NCBI GenBank assembly: GCA_027605045.1
Contig: JAQFWX010000011.1
Location: forward strand, 496,001-560,000
DNA from: Phallus indusiatus
Lineage: Eukaryota; Basidiomycota; Agaricomycetes; Phallales; Phallaceae
Direction: 5' to 3'
DNA: 64,000 nt
Below, piece by piece: positions 35,695 through 47,617 of the stretch. The notes below the pieces were generated by a model. That model was not told the DNA's origin and did not search any database. It saw only the letters and a list, made by a program, of their open reading frames with translations. Positions within the stretch are counted from its first letter, which is position 1. The number at the start of each line of letters is the position of its first letter. The position numbers were made by a program, and so were the translations under genes.

Positions 35695-38600
35695 TCAACA
35701 ACGAAATAATGTAAAACGACATAGCTAATGACGATAAAGGCACCCAGCATTATTCCCAATGTGCCTATGTCCGGCCACCAAAATGCCTAATAAAGTTGAT
35801 GGCAGACTCAATCGGCTTGTATACCAGTAAAAGGCTAGGTATATACGTACCTGTGCCCGAAATCCAAACGAGGACAGCACAGCAGCAGCCGGTACGTCAA
35901 TTTCTACGCCGTACTAAAATCCGATTATAATGAGTGAGGCATGAGAATTTGCTGTAGCTTATGCTCACCTTAGTTTCTTTTAGCTGAAGATATCGCATCT
36001 CGTTCACAACCAATGCTTCGTACGCTGCATGGGAAATGGACGTGTCGAGCAACCAACTTAAGCTGCCCAAGGTTTCTCGGTTAATGAGAAGACCGGCGAA
36101 TAATAAGCTGTGATATCGGGGTAAGTGAGCGTACGTGGCATCGACTGGAAAGAACATACTTGTAAAGTATTACGGTCGTCCCCACTAGGCTAGCGACACT
36201 CAAACTAGCCACGGCAATTGAAATGAGAAGAATGACGCTTGCAGTCGTGAGATTAAAAAGAACTAGGGTCAAAAGGAATTTCCAAAAGGCGGGAACGGTG
36301 GGAAGGAGGCCAACAGGGCCATAAATAATGCCACCAAAGACCATAGGAGGTATTACCCGAAGCGGTATCATATCGAACATTATCTAGCATGAACTTAAGG
36401 TGAGATCTCAAAAGAGTCTAACTACGATAACACGTACTTTGGATGAAAAGTATGTCAAAGAAGAATAATATCCATTCGATCTAAATGTGGTCTGCTACGA
36501 GATCCATATTTATGAAGGAAACAAACCTTTCTCTCATGAATAACAGGCGCTCCCCGGCAAACAAACCCAAGCTGGACAGGCACGATAATCCAAATAATGC
36601 CAATGTAAAGAAAAAGAGACCTAATAAGAGTTCGTTAAATTCTCGAAAGTAAAATTATTATGTGGCTTTGAACCTAGCCGATCCTGAAAACCAGGTATAT
36701 CATTCCTAAAGAACGTTAGGACGTTGAGATGTACATAGGTTTATGAAGAATCTTACTGGACATCCCGGAATAATATTGAACACAAGACTATATATTATTC
36801 CGTAATCAGATAGAATATGCAATCTCTGTCATAACTTACCTGCCATAATTATAGATGATGCGTAGTGAGCAGCCAACAATGCCGGATCACGATATAGATT
36901 TTTGAAAGCTCTTCCGCTCAATATGCGAAATTGGGTAATCCAACTAGCTCGTTGTCGACCGCGCAAAGAATTCACAGCGGCGCCCATGGGGACATTGCCA
37001 ATGTTATTAGTCAAGCTCTCTATTTCCCGAGAGAGAGACTCTGCTATATTACTCTTTGCGTATTCATCCACCAATATAGCCAGCTCGGGAGATAAAGGAG
37101 CAACGAATTTGTTTGAGCCGGCAACAGCTTGTAGTAATTGGGACGTTTTATGTTTCAGGTATTGTCCAGTTGAGTTCGGTGTCCTAGAGACTTCAGTAGG
37201 AGGCGATTCCACCTCATCTGTTGCAGAGCTTTCTCCATTTCCAGTTGAAGGAGGATGTCTATGAATTGGAGCAGTTTGCAGGCCAACGCCGCGTTCCTCG
37301 TCTGCGTATGTACTGTCATCTAAAACAACCTCGTTGGTAGATAGCAATGAAGCAGGTTTCTTTTCGTCGGTCTTCATTGTTAAATCAACTACAGTAAAAC
37401 TGATCAGTTTTTATTTCACGACTATCACGATATACCAACCGAAATAGTCCGCTATATTGAAACCAGGAGGGCAAGGGCGACCGATCTGTTGGAAATAAGA
37501 ATGACATTCGCTCATTGGCCCAGAGTACACCAGTCTTCCCCGTGCGAGTAAGATTAATTTGTCAAATAAGGCTACTATGTTACTCCTGGGTTGATGGATT
37601 GTGAATACGACTGTTCGCTTGTAGTCCTTGGCCAATGTAACCAAACATTCGATAACGTTGTACGCATTATACGAATCCAGACCTGAATACATATAGTGAA
37701 AAAAGAGATGAATATAAAGATATATTGAAAAATACCACTCGTAGGCTCGTCAAGGAAAAGAATGGAAGGACTTGTGACGAGTTCGCAGGCTATAGAAACT
37801 CGACGTTTCTCACCGCCTGAAATAGACCTTTTGCCTACCAAAGAATTAACTTGCTGTTTCAATCACGTAAAAGAAGCTCACCAGATTCTCCAACACGAGA
37901 ATCTCGAATATTAAGAATCCCCAATTCGTTCAGTGTTTCCAACGTTCGATATTTCTTCGCCTCGATACTCATCTCTCTAGGGAGACGTAAAAGGGCCGAG
38001 TATAGAACAGTTTCGTAGACAGTCAAGGTGCTCATCAGTGTATCTTCTTGATCTACGAACCCGACCACCTCACGAAAATCTTCATCTTTAACAAGCTGAC
38101 CATTTACAAGAGTCGTCCCCGTAACGGCTCCTTTCTTGCCTTTCCGAGCCAGGATGTCCAAAAGCGTCGTTTTCCCCGAACCTGAGGATCCCATTATAGC
38201 TAAAATTTCCCCGGAATTGACGTTCCCGGTTATTCCGCTCAGAATTTCTTGAGAACCAATCGAATATGAAAGATTTTGGAAGTGAAGACTGGTGGGATTG
38301 TGATCATTGAGAAGCCTTGCTGCTTCGCTTTCCGGCAAACGTATTTGACCTGGTCTATCAGAATGAGTTCGGCCGAGATACCAAAGAACTAAGTGTTTTA
38401 AGTATTATTGAAGCTTCTGATTAAGACTGCATACCAGCTGATGCTAGGACAAATATTAACCCGGCAAAGGCGGCGCTCAGAGCAACCCAAATAGTACGAC
38501 TCGGAGCAGGAGGTCGCTAAAAACTCGTCAATTGTCAATCAAAGGAAAGACTATAAGCGTACTTCATAACCTGGAACTTGACTATAGTGTAGGCACTCTC

Positions 38601-39856
38601 CACCACTACATGTCAATGTAATGAAAGTGTCACCGAAAACACTAGAAATTAGAGTATTCATGGCATCTTCTTCGAATTTGCAATCTGATCCGGTTTGACA
38701 AGAAAATGTTGCAGGTCCTTTAATCTCTTCCTCAAGGAATTCATCGATATCTTTGAGTTAAATCAGAGATATTGAATGCACAATCCAGATGCTTTTGAAA
38801 ACCTACTTATGCTTCCGTTTTCACCGCAAAGCATTCTACCAGGAACACATCTGCATTGAATATGTTGGCAAGTATACTCCGTGATATTTTTATCAGATTG
38901 AGATTTCGAGCCTATCTCGCAGGTATCCAGTGCGCAATAAAATGATTCTATTTCTTTGACCCAGAATTGAAAGCGACACGTGGACGAGTTTTTATCGCAA
39001 CTGAATGTTACCTGTGGCTTTCGGTCCGGGAGCATTTCCAGAATTTTCCTATCTAGCGCATGTTAATGATTGTTCAAATATTAAGGGTGGTGTTATACTT
39101 GTAACATCACACATCTGGTGATTCTCAATGACTGTAGCACCATCACGATAGCACGTCATATTGCTTTCCTCGCCATCAAGTAAAGCACGGTCTGGCAGCT
39201 GTCTTAAAGGAAAGTTGGAGCAAGCTGCGTCCGTTTTGCACACTTGAAGATGGTCAATCAGAGACAACTCATTCGCACAATAAGACTCGTCAATTACCAT
39301 TACAATTGATACCTTCCCATCCTTCTTTGCATTCACAGTGTTCGCTATTTCCTCTGGGATATCTGTTAGGACCGTCCGCGAGGGATCCACACTCTGCAAT
39401 ACAATTTAGTTTTCCCGGAGACGAGAGATTTGGGTCGTACGTACGAGGCATTAGACAATCAATACCACCCCAGCCTTCTGGACATTCACATTGGCCATCG
39501 TATGGGTTACATGGGCCGAACTAGAAAAACAGGACAATAAACTATGGATATAGGAGTAGAACAAAATCTATGAGCTAGTCACCTGCGCGCACTTAAACTT
39601 TGGGATCAGACAGTTAAAACAATCTATTTTGTTGGGTTATAACAGCCGTTAGAGATATACGAAATCCAAACCTTCTGAAGGAGTCTGTACGAAATTTGTG
39701 AATATTCTGCATTCGCCAACGACTTTAAATGACACGTACATATAGCTGTAATTGATCCTTCATAGGCCATGTCGAAAACGTAGTATTACCCTTGGCCTTA
39801 GAGAAGCTTAAAAGTGATGATAGGATAACAAACAGTTTTGCCACATTTCGTGCCAT
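35695..39856 (-). CDS. ABCG-type half transporter with Cys-rich EGF-like ectodomain (Adp1-like)
   Basis: Starts at 39856 with a signal peptide ([19 protein letters not shown]). A cysteine-rich lumenal or extracellular region follows with EGF-like [13 protein letters not shown], further Cys pairs and N-glycosylation sequons, then a membrane segment near 38470. The nucleotide-binding domain has [17 protein letters not shown] (Walker A, about 38180), [17 protein letters not shown] (signature), [16 protein letters not shown] (Walker B) and [17 protein letters not shown] (H-loop). A long Ser/Pro-rich insert precedes the membrane domain, which ends [11 protein letters not shown] at the stop 35695-35697. 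The order NBD then TMD, with an N-terminal EGF-type ectodomain, matches fungal Adp1-like ABCG proteins. Such half-size proteins usually dimerise. The substrate is unknown. About 15 introns. Confidence 0.9.
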
Positions 39857-40151
39857 CCAAGAGAGAGGGTTTACGAGGCAGGAAGTCCCTATTGATTACG
39901 TCACATATCCCTGTCACGGGGTAAATCAGCCAAGCCTGAAGTCAGTCGTCACCTCAGTCCCCTTGCTGATGAATCCATGCAATTATATTTCTATCAAATG
40001 AGGACATGAAAACATTAAGCATAAAAGAGACTAGGCTAGATAAGAGCTAAACGACTGGAAGTGCATGTATTTACAATGAAGTCTGAAGGGATTATGCGGA
40101 ATTTATCATTGAGCCTTGTACGGCAAAAACAAGAATGTGTAGAATATGCTT
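39857..40151. other. Short intergenic region, ABC transporter start / trehalase stop
   Basis: About 295 bases holding the ABC transporter 5' flank and trehalase 3' flank. No clear TATA element or RNA gene seen. Confidence 0.4.
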
Positions 40152-42964
40152 TCATTGTAGACTGAGCGATTGCATTGCGATGCCTAATGGATCGGTTGTT
40201 GTAGATTTCGGAGCCAGTTCTCCCATAACTGTTCCCGATCGGAAGAACACCTCGGGACTTGTGCAAGTGGCTATGGCGCGCCTCATGTGTGTGGTTAAGA
40301 AGGATAGTCCTACTTGATAAGCAGCTATGAAACTGTCAGTTCGCAATCCAGATAAATACCAAGAATTGTACCGTTCATCCAACCGAATCCCTCGCGAGGA
40401 ATAAGCTTGAAGTCAATCCCTTGGTTTCCATACTCTGCGTCGACCAGATGGGAGAGCTTTACGGCATCGAACTGGCGAAAAAGAAGTTAAGATGGACATT
40501 CTCAAAGCAAGCATTTCGACAAAAAACCTTCTCTGGAACTACGCCGTTGAAGTCAACGAATGCAGTTGTCATCCTAAAGTCATCGAAATAAGACTACGCG
40601 GAGTATAAACAAGGTATAACACACATGTATAGGAACCGATAGGCGAGACGCTGAGCATCCTCTAGGTACCCATAGCGTTCCAATCCAACCCATGTCATTA
40701 TTTGGTGGGGAGGCCTGCTTTTACGTTTGCATAGCTCAAATAAAAATAAATGAATACATACCATGCATATCTAAGAAGATAATTTCGTTCAGTATTTTCC
40801 ATGTGATAAATAACACTCACGGATAATCCCATTGACGATTGGGCCGATCAAGAGATATCTTACCCCTCGACTCTTCGGTTCCCGAGACTAAGCCACCTAA
40901 GACTTCGAACTTTTTCAAAGAGTGCTCTCTAATATAATGGTGAGATTAGGCGAGATCATCAAAAGCAACCACTTACACTAATCTCCAACATTGCTCCTCG
41001 GTGGCACATCCAGCCCAAAGAGCCCAAAATGCAGTTACACTTTCGTAAAGTGTTTGCTTCCCCTTAGCGGTGTCATAATCGAAATAAAGATTCTTTGAAT
41101 CGTTCCAAAGGTACCGATCGATACTTTCCTTGCGTAGCTCAGCACGACGGAACCATTCATCACTTGTCTGAACCTTAGCAAGGGAAGATACTCTCTGACG
41201 GTTTTTGAAGGCTTCGGGAGTCGGCGGAAACGGAGACAAGGGGAAGTCGTCTTCCAGCTCCAAATAATCATCGAATACGTCTTGAATCGCAGTTGCAATG
41301 TCAATTTCATACTTGTATAAAAGAGCGTTCAGATCGATAGTTGCCAAATTCGCGCAACGCTTTTCAAACCGATATGTCGTATCGTGGCCAGACTCGCGTA
41401 CAGCGCGATCGTGTAAGAAATATTCATCCAAACCAGGTTCTTTGAGGGCTCCGTCATTATATTTTTCGCTGAATTCTAGAACGGATATGCCATGTTTATC
41501 GGCGTACGGCTGGAGAATGTGCGTAAAGTGGGTTGCTTCTGTTTCGGGAGGTATGCCGAGCCCATCAGGGCGATAGCGGGAGAGACCAGTTTTCGGATCC
41601 AATCGTGGCAATGCCATCCAGACCGTATGATATTCCTTGATAGCTGCCTGTATTGCCCGTTTCAACCAAGCTCGGTTCTCATGAAATTTACCGCGGTCAA
41701 GCTGATTGTATATTTGCAAAGCCATATCGGTCAAAAATGGTGGCTGGGATCGACAGAGGTACTTTCGAAATGTTAGAATATTACCGAAAACAAGACCAAA
41801 ATAACAGAACTCACATAGCTACGACTGCCGTTCAATATTTTGCCATAGTGTTTGATTTCGAATATAAAATGCTCTACCATCCCCTTCGCCATTTCCACGT
41901 AACCATCAACTAGTAATCCAAGGGAGATGAAATATGAATCCCAATTGTACAACTATCCAACGAATTGATATTGGATATCAACATACATGCAATTACTCAA
42001 GACATACCTCATTAAATCGGGCTCCGGGGACAATAAACGGAATGCCTTTCATTGTTCGTCCGCCGTGACCATCATCTATCTCTTCCATTGCCAAAGCCAG
42101 TAGACCCGGTTTATTATTGAGAGACTTCACAAAGGCTGGATCATCGCAATTCTCAGGTAAAACTTGAACATCTAAGCCCAAATGTGGTTTTTCCTTGGCG
42201 ACCTTGCGGTAGTATCCGGCCATTTTGGGTTCACCATAGGGAATGTATATGCGTGGTGTAATTTTCCCGGTTCGGTTCTTGGGGTCGGCGCAAATGATCT
42301 CCAGTCCATCTCCGTCAATTCGACGTGTAAGGGAGTTCCAAAAGGAAGACCGTATCATACGCGATAAACGAGACACTGGGTTTTCGGTCAAACGTGCTTC
42401 ATCCAAAACTATACGCTTCCTTCCATGGTCCCGTGCCAAAGCAAGCTCCTGAAGAAGATTGGACAACATGTAGGTCCCCTATGAACCGCATCAGCATTGT
42501 AATTCAAGTTCAGTGTATACTCGACTTGCACGTATGTCAAAAGTTTTAAAGCCATTGCTGGTCGCTGTTCCAAGGGACATCACCTTAGGACCCGAATCAG
42601 TAATACTGATTTGGAAATCTCCATCTGTGTCTTCCTGCTCCAAAACAAGACGAATAGTTTCATCCACATCGATTAAGAACCGACGTGGAGCAGTCGCCGA
42701 CTTCTCATCATGAGAAAGTCTTCGCGTCCTTGGAATATCGTCCTGCTCGAACTGGCGGCGTTTTGGGTTGTAGCCATAGAGGTGAGCCTAGAATGTGGTC
42801 AATGACGTCGGCGAGCTTAGGGTAAAAGATGCTTCCTTTACATTACTGTACGTTCTGTTGCGAGGAAATCGGTCGAGACCATAATAAGTGCTGGAATCGA
42901 TATAATCAGACTGCGGGGTGTCTTCTAAAAAATTGACCCCCGAGGGATGTGTTGGTGGTGCCAT
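40152..42964 (-). CDS. NTH1: Neutral trehalase (GH37)
   Basis: Cytosolic hydrolase of the storage and stress sugar trehalose. The start at 42964 reads [19 protein letters not shown]. The N-terminal regulatory part includes [12 protein letters not shown], a protein kinase A consensus (RRxS), then a calcium-binding loop [15 protein letters not shown]. In yeast Nth1 these two elements mediate PKA/14-3-3 and calcium control. The catalytic domain includes [19 protein letters not shown], the first trehalase signature as [12 protein letters not shown] joined across an intron to [18 protein letters not shown], and the second signature QWDYP (about 40830). The end reads [19 protein letters not shown] plus a short tail. 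Signature one has Ala where PGGRF is usual. About eight introns. Confidence 0.94.
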
Positions 42965-43025
42965 CGGGTTCTAACTAAATATTATGGGGAAACCAAAGCG
43001 TTGAGCGGATAATCCGGGTGACTCG

Positions 43026-43035
43026 TTATATATAA
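43026..43035 (-). promoter_or_regulatory. TATA-like element upstream of trehalase
   Basis: TTATATATAA, a perfect palindrome, lies 62-71 bases before the trehalase start at 42964. I saw no clear CCCCT stress elements between here and the next gene. Confidence 0.45.
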
Positions 43036-43230
43036 TTTTTAGCGCCCAAATTGGGTCCCTAACTTAAAGGCGTGGCGCTTTTCGTTCTGATAAGCGACTC
43101 ACAGGGCGAACTTGTATTAGCGCATGGCTATGCTATGTACTTGGCTCAGGTTACAAACATTGTCGGAAAACAGCCAGCATGTCCTCCTAAATAGTATTAT
43201 TTGCAACTATGCATGCAAGAACGTGAGGAT

Positions 43231-45825
43231 CTAGGTGGCAAGCTAGTCGTTTGACAAAAGACGACAAAAAACTCGACGACTTACGTGCTCGCTGAATTCT
43301 TGTAAAACCTCGCGGAGATCCTTCCGAGAAATTTCAGCTCTGTAAAGGATCTCGTCGACTGTGGCTTTACCGTCGAAGTACTTGTATAAACTGTAAAGCT
43401 TTGGGTCAGCAGATCCAAGTTCGCGACGATTAAATGAATAACTCACTTCTCGAATTGCTTGGCTATAACATTATTCTTTCCGAATGTCATGCCACGCAAC
43501 CAGCGTCGTTCCTTCGGCGTTGCCCTTTCAGGGTCTGTTATAATACTGGCGACTCCCAAATCTTCTGTGTCTTCAGGGTCTGATTCGGACTCTGACTCAA
43601 TATTTCCCAAATAATCATCTTCCCCGGAATCCGGGGAAAAGTTACTTGGCCGCACCCTCGAAGCTGGAGACATGTCTGAGTAGCGACGGTGCCGATGCTC
43701 CCCCGACAGAAGTGATATCGCAGGATTCAGTTTTCCGTACCGAGCTTTCTCTAGTGGCGTGGAAAGAAAGGAACTTCGTGACATCATTTCTCTATTTCGC
43801 ACAGGAGAGGATTGCAGACTGGGCGTTAACCTTGCCAACGAGGCCGGTAAATCATCACCAGATTCATCTTCAACAGCCTCCTCGTCGTTTTGCTCGAGTA
43901 TTGTATTACGACGCTGTGCTAGGATCATATCATTTTCTGTACTGCTTAGACGTCTCCTGCCGCGGCTTAAAAGGCCGTCAGACATAATACGTCGACGTTC
44001 GCGACTGTCAAGTCTTGTCCGACGTCTTTCGGCGACCACGCGTTTCAATGTGGGCGAGGCTACTAGTCGAAAACGCATATGAAGCATAACCAGTAAGTCG
44101 CGTTTGAGGCACCAGACGACAACGTTCCTATATATGGGGATAAGGTCTTTAGAGCGAACTACTGTTTCGTAAAAGTTATTCTGTGAACTGGATAGTCTGG
44201 ATAGAATAACTGGAAGAGCAGGTAATGTCGGGAATGCTTCGGCAAACTGAGACGTGAGGGTTTGAGCGACCGATGAATTATTTAATTGAGCAGTCAGCGC
44301 AAAGATACTTTTCAGACTAGACCGAACAGTGTCAACGAGTTTCGCTCGTCGACGCTGAACGAGATATCGGACGGTCGGATAAATTTTCTCTTCAAGATTC
44401 CAATTTAAAAGAGTAGCCATATCGTTTAAACTTGAAATACAATCGTCAGCATTCCGATTAATAAAATAAACATGCGATGTTAAACATACGATACGAAAAC
44501 GGAAGCACAGTCTAAGAACCTCGAGATTCCTTCAGCGACTTCATGCTCTTGAGAATTGAAATATGCTCCGTCGAAATTCGATAAAGGATCTCCTTGACGT
44601 GTGTGAGCGGTGAGCTCAACATCCAGTAACAAGAGCGCTTTCCATGGAGCGAACGCTGGTAGTTTCCATCCGAAGGATAACTCTGGTCCCCAGGTCACGT
44701 ACGGGCGATCAGACTGTTCGTCCTCCTCATTGTAAAGCGCTTCAGTCTCTACCGAAAATGTGTTCAAGGTAGACTGATCAGTTCGTAGTAATTCGTCTAA
44801 GAATGGTGGGAGCTGTAAATCGAAAGTGATGTCGTTGAAAGTGAGCCTTGCTAGGGAGTTGGATCGGATGGATGTATGAATTCGCTGGAGACCTTGAGCT
44901 AAAGATGATTGTTGTAAACACTGCTCTGTGTAACGATCGTATCCATCACCTATAATAATAACTCAGGAAAAATAAGAGAAAAAATTGCAGAGAATATCTG
45001 ACCATTGGAGATACAGTCCTCCTTTATTTTGACGAGTATATCCCATTGTTGTTCAACATAGTTGTGAAGAATTTGTTCATTGAAGAGTACTGCGGTAAGG
45101 GGGAAAACCACAGTGCGATAAATGGTATCAAAATACTTGTTGATATTTCCAGACGCCGATGAAGAGGGGTCAGGAAGATCCAGGACGAAAACGACATGAA
45201 AAAGCCTCAGCGAGCTTTCGTCATGATCACCCGCTTCAGCTTCTAACTCGCTCGAGAAGTCATCCCCATTACTCCGTGAGTGTTCGATATAAACATCTCC
45301 CTCTGTTTTGACGTCCCATTTCCCAGACTCGTTGACGCATACTGGATGACCGATGAAGACCAAGTCGTCGACAATGAGTTCAAATTTTTGATGACAATTG
45401 TTCTTCATGGGACACAAAAAGTGTGCTAATAAGTCCACATTATAGCCCAAAACAACGTCATATTCTGGGGAATGGATCAAGGATGCATGTTCGCTGAGCT
45501 GAGCAGCTGGTGAACGGCGACCGCCGCTTGAGCTGCGTCTGGACGAAGCAAAAGAGTGAGACCTGAGTCGTCTTAGAGAGGGACGCTGCCATTCAAACTC
45601 AATAGTATCACTAATCGTTGTGAAAATCTCCTGATCCTTTGGAGTCGCGGTTAAAAAAGTAGCAGCTCGATACGGTGCATCTACGTGTGTAAGATTTAGT
45701 TGAGAAGATGGCCGAGGACGTGCTAATCGTGGGGAAGAATGAATAGAAGGCGGCCATCGAAATGCAATTGTCTGGTCTTTGGCTGAAGATGTTGCGAATA
45801 AAATACCAAGAAGGGTCTGAGCCAT
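43231..45825 (-). CDS. NPR3: Nitrogen permease regulator 3 (SEACIT/GATOR1 subunit)
   Basis: Subunit of the Npr2-Npr3-Iml1 complex that restrains TORC1 when nitrogen is low. The start at 45825 reads MAQTLLGILFATSSAKDQTI, the usual Npr3 opening (an LLGI-L-TSSAKG form). Also typical are YDVVLGYNVDLLAHFLCP, FVGHP-like LVFIGHPVCVNESGKWD, and FHVVFVLDLPDPSSS followed by NKYFDTIYRTVVFPLTAVLF. A long Arg/Ser-rich insert lies at about 43990-43560. The C-terminus has LYKYFDGKATVDEILYRAE, a winged-helix-like end shared by Npr3 proteins, then ISRKDLREVLQEFSEH. I infer a last tiny exon (LAT-stop at 43231-43233) after a GTAAGT...GACTAG intron. Without it the protein would end at 43243 with an unlikely tail. 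Confidence 0.9.
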
Positions 45826-46275
45826 TGAGCTTCGCGGTACATGTCAAGAGCCACGGCGCGCGTCTTAACGTCACCACAACGCTGAGTAAAAAGTATAGAC
45901 ATCATTTTAAATTTATGTATGGGTGTCGAGTATCACCGGGACAATATATACGTTCAACGCAATGTACACCGAAATCAACCCAACATTCATTTACCTTTTT
46001 CAATAAGGAAAATAATGTAGAAAATATGATAATATAGAGTAATCACGGACAAATGGACTGTTTATAGGGGGGAAAAGATGACTAGGATAGATGCGTAGTT
46101 CTTTAGAGCAGGAAATGTATGTCAGCAAAAGGATATGGAAGATGCGAGAAGTCAGATGCCTTGAAAGGTAAAGGAAATGTAACCAACGGACCATATAATG
46201 ATACTATAGAAGAGCTTACCGAAACACCTTGGAATGATGCTGACCGAGGAATATTCATAAACATCGAGAGATTCA
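45826..46275. other. Intergenic region, NPR3 start / mucin-like gene stop
   Basis: About 450 A/T-rich bases: NPR3 5' flank with an ACAATATATACG element near 45941, and the 3' flank of the next gene. No coding or RNA signal recognised. Confidence 0.4.
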
Positions 46276-47463
46276 TTAGTAGCCTCGGTACGGGGCCCCA
46301 CCACCCTGACCGTAAGTAGACTGCCCCATTGGCGGGGCTGAATATCCTATTGCTCCAGGGGCGGGACTACCTCGTCCGGTGGCATCCAGTGCAACATTAG
46401 GAGCAGGACTTCGCGTCCGTGCATTATTCGGCAGCGTGTCAAGAGGGATGTTTTCATGGCCATCAGCAGGACCTTCGTATAATGCAGCAGGAGAAGGTCC
46501 CCTGTAGGGATCATAGTAACCATTATTAGGATCGTCTCGGTAAGGAAGATTAGGATTATAGTTGGGAAGTGGTGGGACAGCGTAGGGATCATTGTTTTCG
46601 GGGAGATAATCGCGTGATGGGGCAGAATAATTAGAGGAAAGTTCATGCGGCAGAGCATCGGTACTTGGGCCCGTCGCATACCCTACATTGGTAGAGGCTT
46701 CGCGACCAACTTCCGGCCACTTTATGGCTTCTGTAAGCGAGAAAATTGCATGAATATCGAGTCGTAAATGCTACGTCAAAAGGAACAGCTTACCGTCAAT
46801 ATCCTCAAGACCATGGAACCGCTTCCGTGTGAGCTTCCAAATGAGGAAAGCTACAAAAGCCAACACGGCAACGCCGCCGGCGACTGATAGACCAATTATG
46901 GTGCCAGTGGGAACGGACGAGTCGTCACTGTTATTGGAACCACCTGTTGCTGATGAAGTGCGGCCGGAACCGGACGGCGGATCTGAGGAAGAAGCTGATG
47001 TGGGTCCGCCCGGCGATTGAGTCGGGGCAGGAGTGGAAGCGTTTGTGTCTTGCGAAGGCGATGAATCAGGGGTCGTTGCAGCGGTTGGCTGGGTAGAGGT
47101 TGGAGACGAAGTACTGTCAGTTTTTGCGGTTGGAGACGAAGTAGTTGACCCGGTCGTTGAGGATGACTGCGATGATGAGGTATCTGAACTTGTAGAGGAA
47201 GTCGAGGCTGAAGTGGTCGTTGTCGATTGGGCAGTCGTTGTAGTTGATGACGATTGGTTCGATGGAGAGGGTGAAGCAGGAGAATCTGAGTTTGCACTGC
47301 CTGATGTCGCCTGGTTTACTGGATTGCCTGTGTTTGCACCATTACCAGGTGGTGTAGGTGGGTCTGCGAGAAGAGCACGACGATGGACATGGGCCGAGGA
47401 CCGCTGAGAGGCAGCAGCGACAGAGTAAGCAACAAAGAGTAGTAAGAAAATGTTTTTGCGCAT
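46276..47463 (-). CDS. Mucin-like single-pass membrane protein (possible wall sensor)
   Basis: The start at 47463 gives a signal peptide (MRKNIFLLLFVAYSVAAA). About 150 residues almost entirely of Ser, Thr, Pro, Asn and Gly follow, suited to heavy O-mannosylation. There is one membrane segment, TIIGLSVAGGVAVLAFVAFL, then the basic stop-transfer TRKRF and a cytosolic tail spliced at LEDID to EAIKWPEVGREAS. The tail is rich in Pro, Tyr, Asn and Gly and ends YGQGGGAPYRGY. This layout matches fungal wall-stress sensors of the Mid2/Wsc kind, but no WSC cysteine domain is present, so it is only Mid2-like in form. A reading in the same frame starts further upstream at 47910, but the signal peptide fixes the start. 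It faces TAN1 across 154 bases. Confidence 0.8.
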
Positions 47464-47617
47464 AGCAGAATGAAAGAAAAAGAACGAAGAATAAAAACGA
47501 AGAGAGAACACGAAAAACAAAAGAATGCTGTTCCTTTTGATGGTTGTTGCGAAGACTGGGCGCTGCACAGGCTGGGCTTGAAGCGCCCGGCTCAACTGGG
47601 CTGCTTTTTTTTTCAAA
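47464..47617. promoter_or_regulatory. Compact divergent promoter, mucin-like gene / TAN1
   Basis: Only 154 bases separate the two divergent start codons. The interval includes an A/G-rich run (AATGAAAGAAAAAGAACGAAG) and a T-run before TAN1. Both genes must share or overlap promoter elements if the inferred starts are right. Confidence 0.45.

Noticed and set aside
47033..47407. 124-residue plus-strand reading rich in Val/Asp/Glu
   Set aside because: It is the antisense shadow of the Ser/Thr-rich stretch in the mucin-like gene.
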